A DNA stretch of 30,736 nt, taken from positions 1-30,736 of the forward strand of contig DAOOOW010000012.1 of NCBI GenBank assembly GCA_035387885.1, read 5' to 3'. How positions within the stretch are numbered: the stretch's first letter is position 1; every line of letters starts with the position of its first letter. Positions 6,313 through 13,003 of the stretch are shown in pieces. The position numbers and the translations under genes were made by a program. Source of the DNA: DAOOOW01 sp035387885. GTDB lineage: Bacteria; Patescibacteriota; Patescibacteriia; UBA2196. Below the pieces are notes generated by a model, which did not search any database, was not told where the DNA came from, and saw only the letters and a list, made by a program, of their open reading frames with translations.

Positions 6313-7548
6313 ATGTTAGACATACAAAAAATTCGCAATCAAAAAGAAGAAGTAGAAAAGGCCTTATTAAAAAGAATGGATAAGGTAGATTTGGACGTGA
6401 TGATAAAACTGGATGATAAAAGAAAAGAATTAATTGCCAAAGCGGATGAACTAAAGGCTGAAAGAAATAAATTTTCTAAAACCAAACCAACCGAAGAAAT
6501 TATTGAGCAAATGAAAAAAGTAGGGGAGAGTATAAAAGAATTGGACGAGAAATTGGCTGGTGTGGAAGAAGAATTAAAAGAAAAATTATCAGCTTTGCCA
6601 AATATACCAGCTGATGATGTAGTGGCGGGTGGCAAGGAAAATAATAAAGTTTTAAAAACATTTGGCAATAAACCAGAGTTTAAATTCCAGTCCAAAGACC
6701 ATGTGGAACTGGCCACGAGTTTGGGTTTGATTGACTATGAACGCGCAGCCAAGATGAGTGGAGCGGGATTTTGGTGCTACACTGGCGATGGCGCGCTACT
6801 TGAATGGGCATTACTTAATTATTTTGTCGAATTTCATAAAAAAAATGGTTATGAATTTTTATTGTTGCCATATTTATTGAATGAATCTTCGGCTTATGCT
6901 TCGGGACATTTGCCAAAATTTCGGGAAGATTTGTTTTGGGTGGAAGATGGTTTGTGTTTGGATGCTACTTCGGAGATGATGATTAATAATTTTCACCGTG
7001 ATGATATTTTAGATGGCAATAAATTACCCAAGAAATATTATTCTTATTCAGCGTGTTTTCGCCGTGAAGCCGGGAGTTATCGCAAAGAAGAAAGGGGAAT
7101 GGTTCGCGGTCATCAATTTAATAAAATTGAAATGTTTCAATTTACCAAACCAGAAGATTCTTGGGCAGCTTTTGATGAATTGCTAACGAATGCCGAGAAA
7201 TTGGTCGAAGGGCTGGGACTGCATTATCAAACATCCCTTTTGGCGGCTGGCGATGCTTCGGCCGCTATGGCTAAAACTGTGGATATTGAAGTCTGGATTC
7301 CAAGTATGAATATTTATAAAGAAGTTTCTTCAGTGTCTAATGCTTTAGATTATCAAGCCAGAAGGGCCAATATTCGTTATAAAAACGAGCAAGGCAAGAA
7401 TGAATATGTGCACACACTAAATGGCTCAGGCTTGGCAACCTCGAGACTTATCCCAGCCATTTTAGAACAGTTTCAAAATGAAGATGGGAGTGTGCGGGTG
7501 CCGGAGGTGTTACAAGAGGTAGTAGGGAAAAAAGTATTGGCATGTTAA
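6313..7548 (+). CDS. serS: Seryl-tRNA synthetase
   Basis: The enzyme charges tRNA-Ser (and tRNA-Sec where present). The 411 residues from ATG 6313 begin MLDIQKIRNQKEEVEKAL, the standard SerRS start, so I prefer it over an in-frame TTG at 6304. Residues about 30-110 are the long antiparallel coiled coil that grips the tRNA long arm (ADELKAERNKFSK to EELKEKLSALPNIP). The class II core carries the TSEMM block, motif 2 (CFRREAGSYRKEERGMVRGHQF) in the centre and motif 3 (LNGSGLATSRLIPAILEQF) near the C-terminus. Length and motif order are normal. It follows the S23-like element by 30 bases. Confidence 0.97.
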   Translation: MLDIQKIRNQKEEVEKALLKRMDKVDLDVMIKLDDKRKELIAKADELKAERNKFSKTKPTEEIIEQMKKVGESIKELDEKLAGVEEELKEKLSALPNIPADDVVAGGKENNKVLKTFGNKPEFKFQSKDHVELATSLGLIDYERAAKMSGAGFWCYTGDGALLEWALLNYFVEFHKKNGYEFLLLPYLLNESSAYASGHLPKFREDLFWVEDGLCLDATSEMMINNFHRDDILDGNKLPKKYYSYSACFRREAGSYRKEERGMVRGHQFNKIEMFQFTKPEDSWAAFDELLTNAEKLVEGLGLHYQTSLLAAGDASAAMAKTVDIEVWIPSMNIYKEVSSVSNALDYQARRANIRYKNEQGKNEYVHTLNGSGLATSRLIPAILEQFQNEDGSVRVPEVLQEVVGKKVLAC

Positions 7549-7556
7549 TAAACACA

Positions 7557-7645
7557 TTTTTGTCATCCTGACGAAGGTCAGGATCTCAAAATTTATGATT
7601 AACTTGAAATAAGGAGATGCCGAAACAAGTTCGGCATGACAAAAA
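7557..7645. repeat. REP/MITE-like element of two hairpins with terminal inverted repeat
   Basis: The element is bounded by TTTTTGTCAT and ATGACAAAAA, exact inverted copies. Inside are two perfect 8-bp hairpins: ATCCTGAC/GTCAGGAT (7565-7584, loop GAAG) and ATGCCGAA/TTCGGCAT (7617-7637, loop ACAAG), separated by a plain AT-rich spacer. It encodes no protein. Similar GTCATCCTGAC-type elements are common dispersed repeats in bacteria. It fills most of the gap after serS and may also act as a transcription barrier. Confidence 0.75.
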
Positions 7646-7651
7646 TTAATT

Positions 7652-8281
7652 ATGCAGTCGGAAATAAAATTTAGTTTAGAGTTAGAGGTTGAATTAGTAA
7701 AAAAATATTTGAGTAAAAAAAGATGGTTTGATAAAAACGGTTATAATTGTGTGTTGCCAGAAAAAATAGAAATAGGGGACAGTGAAGAAATAATAAAAGA
7801 AAAAACAAACAGAGAATATAACAAAAATGATTATAAAATAATGGCTGAAAAAATAAAAATGTATTTTGAAAAATATGCCAGTTTAATGGAGAAAAATTTG
7901 ATAATAGTATTTGATAAACAAGTGCTTCAAAACATTGAAATTATTTTAACAAAATATGGACCTGGCGGTTCATATAATTTACCTAATAAAATTATTTTTA
8001 GTATAAACAACTCTAAAGGCGCAAAAATAATTTGGCATGAATTAGTGCATATTTTATTAGAGCCCGATATTTTGAAATATAAAATTGAGCATAATGTTAA
8101 AGAGAGAATTGTGGATTTGATTTTAAATTCTAAAAAATTTGATTTTTTAAATTATAATTTTTGGCAAGATAATTATGGTGGAACAGAAAAATATATAGAT
8201 GATTTGTTTGAAAGATATTTTTTTAACGATAGAGAAAAGTTTTTTGAGAAAATAAAAAGTCATCTTCTGCACAGAAGATGA
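7652..8281 (+). CDS. Hypothetical protein with HExxH metalloprotease-like motif
   Basis: I do not recognise the family. The 209 residues are Lys-, Ile- and Asn-rich, without a signal peptide or membrane segment. The C-terminal half contains WHELVHILLEP, a zinc-type HExxH motif, followed about 19 residues later by an acidic helix (KERIVDLIL) that could supply a third ligand as in gluzincins. The preceding strand IIFSINNSKGAK is typical of the edge strand before the zinc helix. A metallopeptidase-like role is therefore possible but unproven. The last codons lie in the hairpin that probably ends transcription of the converging small gene. Base use is even more AT-rich than that of neighbours. 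Confidence 0.7.
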   Translation: MQSEIKFSLELEVELVKKYLSKKRWFDKNGYNCVLPEKIEIGDSEEIIKEKTNREYNKNDYKIMAEKIKMYFEKYASLMEKNLIIVFDKQVLQNIEIILTKYGPGGSYNLPNKIIFSINNSKGAKIIWHELVHILLEPDILKYKIEHNVKERIVDLILNSKKFDFLNYNFWQDNYGGTEKYIDDLFERYFFNDREKFFEKIKSHLLHRR

Positions 8282-8284
8282 CTT
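8257..8284 (-). terminator. Perfect 12-bp hairpin terminator at a convergent gene end
   Basis: AAGTCATCTTCT (8257-8268) pairs exactly with AGAAGATGACTT (8273-8284) around a 4-base loop. On the - strand it is followed by a T-rich run, so it should end the small membrane gene at 8295-8480. On the + strand there is no T run, but the same hairpin overlaps the stop codon of the HExxH-protein gene and may protect that mRNA end. Confidence 0.8.
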
Positions 8285-8294
8285 GCGTCCAAAA

Positions 8295-8480
8295 TTAGTT
8301 GGCTGATGGGGGATTGTCATTTCTACCAAAAGTGAAATTGATGGATTTGATGAATGCACCCACCCCTAGCGCTACGCATATGTAGGCCAAGGGGGACACG
8401 ACTGTGTCCTTTAAAAAAGTTCCGCTAGTAATAAATATGACGGAAACAACCAACCAAAAAATATTGAGATAAATTTTCAT
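8295..8480 (-). CDS. Small two-helix membrane protein
   Basis: From ATG 8480 the product is 61 residues: MKIYLNIFWLVVSVIFITSG (first membrane helix), a short loop (TFLKDTVVSP), a second helix (LAYICVALGVGAFIKSI) and a polar tail. A longer in-frame start at 8522 exists, but 8480 is preceded at proper spacing by GGAGG, one of the few strong Shine-Dalgarno sequences in the window, and it lies downstream of the mapped promoter. Function unknown. It is the only - strand gene left of 10.85 kb and has its own promoter and terminator, so it is an independent unit. Confidence 0.75.
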   Translation of the reverse strand: MKIYLNIFWLVVSVIFITSGTFLKDTVVSPLAYICVALGVGAFIKSINFTFGRNDNPPSAN

Positions 8481-8507
8481 TTTTCCTCCATTATATTTAA
8501 TGGATAA

Positions 8508-8536
8508 AGTATAGCATATCATTATTATTATGTCAA
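8508..8536 (-). promoter_or_regulatory. Near-consensus sigma70-type promoter for the small membrane gene
   Basis: Reading the - strand, TTGACA (8536-8531), exactly 17 bases, then TATACT (8513-8508). The predicted start of transcription is about 20 bases before the GGAGG and ATG at 8480. Confidence 0.85.
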
Positions 8537-8613
8537 TAGGTAGTGGATTTTTTGGCTAAGGTTAGATAAAAATATGTTAAAAAACAGTAATAAAAGTTTT
8601 TATAATTTTCTAC

Positions 8614-8640
8614 GGGATCCCTCGACTAATCGCTCGGGAT
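8614..8640. repeat. Short GC-rich dyad before ftsQ
   Basis: CGGGAT occurs twice (8613-8618, 8635-8640) and ATCCC/GGGAT can pair across 14 bases. It stands out from the AT-rich surroundings and looks like a scrap of a dispersed repeat. It lies 12 bases before the ftsQ start. No role is evident. Confidence 0.4.
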
Positions 8641-8652
8641 AAATTGTGGAAT

Positions 8653-9480
8653 ATGCTAAAAAAAGATTATTGCCAAAGCAAACAACTTAAACCAGAGCAT
8701 TGTCTGAGAGCTGAAGAAAAAGCAGAAAAGCGCAAATCATTTATTAAAAAAATGATTTTGTTTTTTGGTATTTTAATTTTAATTATTGGTACAATTTATT
8801 TATTATTTTTTTCCAGTGTTTTTAAAATTAAAAAAATAACCATTACTGGCTTAAGCAAAGTGGGGGAGTTGGCCACAGCTGAAAGAATTGTCCAAGATTC
8901 TTTCCAATTTCAAAGATTTGGTTTTTTTTCTAATCAAAATGCTTTTTTTGTGAATAAAAAATATTTGGAGAATACTTTAAAGCGACAAATAGAAATAGAA
9001 AATTTAGATTTACAAGTTATTTATCCCAATGCTTTAAAAATAAATATTGTTAAAAGCGAATCCGTGGCAATTTTTTTAGCAGATAAAAAATATTATTCTA
9101 TTTTAAAAGATGGTACTTTGCGCGCTGAAATTAAAGATATCAAAAATTATGAATTACCCATTGTCAGTTATAGCACAAGCACGGAAATTATTATTGGGCA
9201 TAAATATTTAACAGAAAAGCAAACTGATTATCTTAAAAAACTATTGGCTTTATTTAGTTTTTATTTTAAAGATAAAAAAGTCACCTCTTTTGAGCTGGCT
9301 GGTCTTGAGAGTCGAGAAATAAAATTAATTACAGGGGATAATTGGTATTTATTGTTTGATCTTGATTTAGATATCGAAGAATCCTTAAAATTGGCTAGTA
9401 GCGTTTGGAAAGAGAAGTTTAAGAATACGAAGATCCAATATTTGGATGTGAGGATTAAAGATAGGGTATATTATAAGTGA
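8653..9480 (+). CDS. ftsQ: FtsQ-type cell division protein
   Basis: FtsQ/DivIB proteins link early and late parts of the division machine. The 275 residues have the expected layout: a cytoplasmic charged N-terminus (HCLRAEEKAEKRKSF), one membrane helix (about residues 33-53), a POTRA domain starting FKIKKITITGLSKVG and ending LQVIYPNALKINIVKSE, then the FtsQ domain (AIFLADKKYYSILKDGTL, then a beta-rich C-terminal part). The ATG at 8653 is chosen over an in-frame TTG at 8644. Usual partners (ftsA, ftsZ, mur genes) are not adjacent, so the gene is away from the classical dcw cluster. Sequence divergence is normal for the family. Confidence 0.88.
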   Translation: MLKKDYCQSKQLKPEHCLRAEEKAEKRKSFIKKMILFFGILILIIGTIYLLFFSSVFKIKKITITGLSKVGELATAERIVQDSFQFQRFGFFSNQNAFFVNKKYLENTLKRQIEIENLDLQVIYPNALKINIVKSESVAIFLADKKYYSILKDGTLRAEIKDIKNYELPIVSYSTSTEIIIGHKYLTEKQTDYLKKLLALFSFYFKDKKVTSFELAGLESREIKLITGDNWYLLFDLDLDIEESLKLASSVWKEKFKNTKIQYLDVRIKDRVYYK

Positions 9481-9482
9481 CA

Positions 9483-9525
9483 CACGAATATTGATGCGAA
9501 TAAATACGAATATTACACGAATAAG
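9483..9525. repeat. Degenerate (A/G)CGAATA repeats
   Basis: Four copies of (A/G)CGAATA occur within about 40 bases, directly after the ftsQ stop. The rest of the 395-base gap to the recombinase gene (9481-9875) has no convincing ORF or RNA gene that I can identify. It holds AT-rich sequence, a GTCGTATAA that recurs at 9858, and the recombinase promoter. Confidence 0.55.
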
Positions 9526-9823
9526 TAAATTAAATATTTTAGTAGGCAAAAGTTTAAAGGGGAAGCACCAGGAGGGGCAAAATAAAATAGGCTTACACGT
9601 CGTATAAGGTAGCTTAAGCGACATATAACCTTAAACAAATTGCTTATCTTAGCTAATTATATTTTGAACCACTTCTCCGTCTGTTTTTTAAAAAATCTAG
9701 TCTTTTAGATGACCATAAATATTTTTTAAAATATTTATTTTTTATTCCCCTATTAATTATTTAATAATTAATTATTTACAGTTAAGGGCAACCACAAGGC
9801 TTGCTTCTACAATTTACATTTTG

Positions 9824-9852
9824 ACCTAAAGTGCCCATTTTGCTTTTTAGGT
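9824..9852. promoter_or_regulatory. Inverted repeat upstream of the recombinase promoter
   Basis: ACCTAAA (9824-9830) and TTTAGGT (9846-9852) are exact inverted copies; extending outwards gives 9 of 10 matches. The right arm falls between the -35 and -10 boxes of the recombinase gene, a place where a repressor could act. Confidence 0.4.
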
Positions 9853-9867
9853 TAAATGTCGTATAAT
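9840..9867 (+). promoter_or_regulatory. Promoter of the Xer-type recombinase gene, predicted leaderless
   Basis: TTGCTT (9840-9845) and TATAAT (9862-9867) are 16 bases apart. Only 8 bases separate TATAAT from the ATG, so the mRNA should start at or within a base or two of the start codon. Confidence 0.65.
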
Positions 9868-9875
9868 ATAGTTAT

Positions 9876-10820
9876 ATGCAAAAGAATAATAAACCAATCA
9901 GAGAACATATTATACCTTTTTTAGAATGGTGCGCGGTAGAAAAAGGCTTAGCTGATAAAACTCAAGAAAATTATGGCAACTTCTTAAAAAAATTTGAATT
10001 ATTTTTAAGATCCACCAAATTAGAAAATATTAAGCCACATGATTTAACTAATGAAATTATTTGGAAATATCGTTTCTTTTTGTCTAAACAAAAAGATGCT
10101 CACACAGGTAAAGAAATTAAAAAAAGCACTCAAAATTATTATTTGATTGCTTTAAGGGCTTTATTGGTTTATTTTACTGAAAGAGATATTTTGTCTTTAC
10201 CAGCAGATAAAATTAAATTAGCTCGCGAAGCTAAAGAAAAGAAAATACATTTTTTAAAAATAGAAGAAATTGAACGCTTATTGCAAGCTCCAGATGAAAA
10301 TAGTATTAGCGGCTTAAGGGATCGGGCCATTCTAGAAACTTTTTTTTCCACTGGTTTGAGGGTGGCTGAACTGGTGGCCTTGAATAGAGATCAACTACAA
10401 GGTTCTTTGTCTAATAATGATTTGGAATTACAAGTTATTGGCAAAGGTTCTAAACCGCGAGTGGTCTATTTTTCCGCCAGAGCTTTTTTGTGGTTAAAAA
10501 AATATTTAGCCAAAAGACAGGATGATAACAATGCCTTATTTGTCAATTATCGCGGTAAAATAGGCTCTGATAGACGTTTAAGTGTCCGCTCAGTAGAAAG
10601 ATTGGTCAAATACTATGCTAAAAAAACAGGAGTTTCTACTCTGACTTCACCACATACTTTAAGGCATTCTTATGCCACAGATTTATTAGAACAAGGTGTG
10701 GATTTACGGGCTATCCAAGAAATGTTGGGGCATTCTTCCATTACGACTACACAAATTTATACTCATGTGACTAATAAACGTCTTAAAGATATTCATAGGA
10801 AATTTCATTCGCTTGGGTAA
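9876..10820 (+). CDS. xerC: Tyrosine recombinase, XerC/XerD type
   Basis: Xer recombinases resolve chromosome dimers at dif by strand exchange through a tyrosine. The 314 residues contain an N-terminal SAM-like core-binding domain (to about residue 105) and a catalytic domain with the full active-site set: Arg162 (STGLRVAEL), Lys190 (VIGKGSKPR), His260 and Arg263 (HTLRHSYAT), His286 (LGHSS) and Tyr295 (TQIYTHV). Length and motifs fit XerC/XerD rather than a phage integrase, which usually has an extra arm-binding domain. No phage or tRNA-borne attachment site is adjacent. It is the last + strand gene before the strand switch, a location consistent with, but not proof of, a replication-terminus role. 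XerC and XerD cannot be told apart here. Confidence 0.93.
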   Translation: MQKNNKPIREHIIPFLEWCAVEKGLADKTQENYGNFLKKFELFLRSTKLENIKPHDLTNEIIWKYRFFLSKQKDAHTGKEIKKSTQNYYLIALRALLVYFTERDILSLPADKIKLAREAKEKKIHFLKIEEIERLLQAPDENSISGLRDRAILETFFSTGLRVAELVALNRDQLQGSLSNNDLELQVIGKGSKPRVVYFSARAFLWLKKYLAKRQDDNNALFVNYRGKIGSDRRLSVRSVERLVKYYAKKTGVSTLTSPHTLRHSYATDLLEQGVDLRAIQEMLGHSSITTTQIYTHVTNKRLKDIHRKFHSLG

Positions 10821-10876
10821 TAATACAATTTTAAATTTTAAAATATTAAAAGCTGACGGGAAAATAAAATAGCAAT

Positions 10877-11299
10877 TTAGTTCTTAATGATTGGAATTAG
10901 TAATTGTTTTAAAACTTCGTCTTGATAAATTTTTTTGATGTTTTTATTAACTTGTTTATAAAAGGCTGGGTAATGTTGACGGGTGATAATTCGACGTCTG
11001 AAAAGTTGTCTAAAAGGCATTTTTTGGTGATGGGCTATTTCATGGGCCAATATATTGACAATAGATTTAAGACTTTTGGGTTTACGGTGTCTGGGTGTGT
11101 AGATATCAATAGTAATAGTTTTATTTTTTAAATTCGTATGCGCTAAAACATATGATTTTTTTAAATTTAAAACACCTCTCCCCTCTTCATCTATTTGACG
11201 GCGCATAATTTTAAATTGAAAATTTTTTAAATCAAAAATCTCGCTTACGCGAGTAAAAATAAGAGCCACATTTTGTTCATGAGAATTATTATTGGGCAT
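10877..11299 (-). CDS. Small HExxH metallopeptidase-like protein
   Basis: The 140-residue protein has NILAHEIAHHQKMP, an HExxH zinc motif with an extra His, within the context SKSLKSIVN-type helix and a basic C-terminal half (RQLFRRRIITRQHYPAFYKQVN). The N-terminal half is strand-rich (FQFKIMRRQID, KTITIDIYTPRH). The arrangement recalls SprT/WLM-like zinc domains, but I cannot place it in a named family. No signal peptide; probably cytoplasmic. It starts 5 bases after the stop of the M23 peptidase gene and is surely co-transcribed with it. Confidence 0.75.
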   Translation of the reverse strand: MPNNNSHEQNVALIFTRVSEIFDLKNFQFKIMRRQIDEEGRGVLNLKKSYVLAHTNLKNKTITIDIYTPRHRKPKSLKSIVNILAHEIAHHQKMPFRQLFRRRIITRQHYPAFYKQVNKNIKKIYQDEVLKQLLIPIIKN

Positions 11300-11304
11300 C
11301 TTTT

Positions 11305-12576
11305 TTAAGGTAAAAAATCTAAAGGATTAACCGGAATACCATTTTTGCGCACTTCAAAATGTAAGTGTGGTCCAGTGGTCATGCGACCAGCACCCGGAGT
11401 TCCTGGCATGCCACCAGATAAACCAATAATTTCTCCAGCTGAAACAAATTGATCTTGAGCAACTAAAATTCTAGAAATATGACCGTAAACTGTGGATAGC
11501 CCATCAGCATGAATAATCATAATATAACTATAACCCATGCCAGCATCTTTGGCTTTGGCTACATAGCCGGAAGAAGCTGCCACAATAGAGGCACCTTGTG
11601 GAGATTTTAAATCAACGGCTGGGTGTTCGTAAACATAGCGAAAAGGATAATCTGGATCATGAAAATAGGTATTTATTTGATGACTTTTGGTGGGCCAGAT
11701 GAAATTGCTATCACCCAAAGATTCTAGTTTATTTTTATCTTTGGAAATTTGTTGGCGCATCTTTTTTTCTAATTCCACAATATCGGTATTAACAGAATTT
11801 TGTTCGGCTTTTAATTGAGAAACTAAAGAGCTAAATTTGGCTTCAGAGTTGCGACTCTCTTTTAAGAGACTTTGTTTGGCGTAAGAACGTTCTTCCTGGG
11901 CAGATTTTTTTTCATCTAACTCTTGTAATAAATTTTCCAAGCTGGCTTTTTTTTCACCCAAAAGTTTTTTATTTGCTTCTAAATTAGCTTTAAAATCTTT
12001 AAGTTCTTTTAAAATATCTCCAGTATTATTTTCCAAGATAGACAAAGTGTGTAAATGATTGTAATAATCAGAAAAATTATCAACTGACAAAAGAATTTCA
12101 AAAGCATTTTTTTGATCCAGCCTATCCATAGTTTTGATAAATTCAGTGAGGTGAGATTTTTGCGTACCAATATCGTTTTCTGTGTTAGTGATTTTTTCCT
12201 CAGTCGTAGATATTTCCATTTCCGTAGCTTCAATTTGATTAGTTTTTAAGTCAATTTCTTTGGCCAATTTATCAACTTCATTGGTTAAGATGGAAATTTG
12301 ATTAGACAGAGAGACGGATTGTTTTTTTTGGTAATTAATATTTTTTTGATATTCGTTAATCTGAGCTTCCAACTCAGCAATGCGATCTTTTTTTTGTTGT
12401 AATGCCTCGTTTAGTTTGGCATCTTCAACTCCGGCTACGGTTGCTTGTGGGGTTGAGGTGCTAGAGTCGTTGTCTGTAGCCAAAGTTTGCTTAATCAAGC
12501 CAAAAGAAAAAATTACCATTAATAAAAAAATAATGGCTGGCAGTACTTTTGTTTTATTTTTTGGGTGTGGATACAT
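11305..12576 (-). CDS. M23 peptidase with coiled coil (EnvC/NlpD-like murein hydrolase factor)
   Basis: The 423-residue protein has an N-terminal signal anchor (about residues 11-28), a Ser/Thr-rich linker, a long coiled coil (about 45-285; LNEALQQKKDRIAELEAQIN onwards), and a C-terminal LytM/M23 domain. The zinc ligands are present: the HxxxD motif in EHPAVDLKSP and the HxH in GPHLHFEVRKNG, so it should be an active endopeptidase rather than a degenerate EnvC activator. The order coiled coil-LytM matches EnvC-type factors that work in cell separation. It probably acts outside the membrane on peptidoglycan cross-links. TATAAT 7 bases before the ATG predicts a leaderless mRNA. Confidence 0.92.
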   Translation of the reverse strand: MYPHPKNKTKVLPAIIFLLMVIFSFGLIKQTLATDNDSSTSTPQATVAGVEDAKLNEALQQKKDRIAELEAQINEYQKNINYQKKQSVSLSNQISILTNEVDKLAKEIDLKTNQIEATEMEISTTEEKITNTENDIGTQKSHLTEFIKTMDRLDQKNAFEILLSVDNFSDYYNHLHTLSILENNTGDILKELKDFKANLEANKKLLGEKKASLENLLQELDEKKSAQEERSYAKQSLLKESRNSEAKFSSLVSQLKAEQNSVNTDIVELEKKMRQQISKDKNKLESLGDSNFIWPTKSHQINTYFHDPDYPFRYVYEHPAVDLKSPQGASIVAASSGYVAKAKDAGMGYSYIMIIHADGLSTVYGHISRILVAQDQFVSAGEIIGLSGGMPGTPGAGRMTTGPHLHFEVRKNGIPVNPLDFLP

Positions 12577-12583
12577 TATTTTT

Positions 12584-12589
12584 ATTATA
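12584..12589 (-). promoter_or_regulatory. -10 box for the M23 peptidase gene, predicted leaderless
   Basis: A perfect TATAAT on the - strand ends 7 bases before the ATG at 12576. The -35 region falls in the T-run of the upstream terminator and is poor. Confidence 0.5.
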
Positions 12590-12606
12590 ACATAAAAATT
12601 AGGAAT

Positions 12607-12636
12607 TAAAAAATCGTCTCACACATGGTGACGATT
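12607..12636 (-). terminator. Terminator downstream of the 33-residue ORF
   Basis: AATCGTC and GACGATT (7 bp, loop 11) are followed on the - strand by a run of six T. It separates the short ORF and tRNA locus from the M23 peptidase gene. Confidence 0.7.
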
Positions 12637-12659
12637 CATATAGTTATTTTAATTATCCC

Positions 12660-12761
12660 CTACTCTCCTCCAACTACAAATTTCATGGTGATTACAAAAA
12701 TTGTTACCAAAATAAAAATTATCAAACTTATTAGAAAAATAAATTTATTAATTTTTTTCAT
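12660..12761 (-). CDS. 33-residue single-pass membrane peptide (putative)
   Basis: A short frame starts MKKINKFIFLISLIIFILVT and ends in FVVGGE. It is two lysines plus one continuous hydrophobic helix, then a short polar end, like many bacterial small membrane proteins. It has its own terminator 24 bases downstream, which supports a real transcript. There is no clear Shine-Dalgarno sequence. It may be translated from tRNA readthrough RNA, or be a chance frame. Confidence 0.4.
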   Translation of the reverse strand: MKKINKFIFLISLIIFILVTIFVITMKFVVGGE

Positions 12762-12850
12762 ATATTTTATTTAATGCCTAATAAATTCGGCTTAGCCGTT
12801 GCCAGGATTTGAACTGGGTACTTACTCCTTACCATTTATGGAGTTGCCCC

Positions 12851-12954
12851 GCCTGCCACAGCCTGAGCCGACACCCGGATTTGAACCGGGCACCTACTCC
12901 TTACCATGGAGTTGCTCTACCAAATGAGCTATGTCGGCTCAGGCTGTGGCAGGC
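12851..12954. repeat. Perfect 16-bp inverted repeat flanking tRNA-Thr
   Basis: GCCTGCCACAGCCTGA (12851-12866) and its exact reverse complement (12939-12954) bracket the tRNA. Joined to the 7-bp acceptor stem they give 23 uninterrupted base pairs. The arms are GC-rich in contrast to the region. Confidence 0.9.
12866..12938 (-). tRNA. tRNA-Thr (anticodon GGT)
   Basis: A complete cloverleaf is readable on the - strand: acceptor GCCGACA/TGTCGGC, D-stem GCTC/GAGC with TTGGTA in the loop, anticodon stem ACTCC/GGAGT with loop ATGGTAA (GGT at positions 34-36, T33 before it), a 5-base variable loop, T-stem CCCGG/CCGGG with loop TTCAAAT, and a T discriminator. CCA is not encoded, so the CCA-adding enzyme at 25052-26767 is needed. 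It reads ACC and ACU codons. It lies inside a 16-bp inverted repeat, which would extend the acceptor stem in the precursor. Confidence 0.95.
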
Positions 12955-12973
12955 TGGTCTACCAACTGAGTTA

Positions 12974-13003
12974 GTTAAAATATGCTCTAAAGCATATTTT
13001 AAC
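12974..13003. repeat. Perfect 13-bp palindrome inside the tRNA relic
   Basis: GTTAAAATATGCT (12974-12986) and AGCATATTTTAAC (12991-13003) pair perfectly around a 4-base loop. It sits between the 5' acceptor strand and the D-arm of the decayed tRNA copy. There is no T run on either side, so it does not look like a terminator. Confidence 0.85.

Noticed and set aside
9481..9875. Structured RNA gene (tmRNA, RNase P, SRP or 6S) in the gap before the recombinase gene
   Set aside because: None of the conserved sequences of these RNAs could be found by eye; only short repeats and a promoter are visible.
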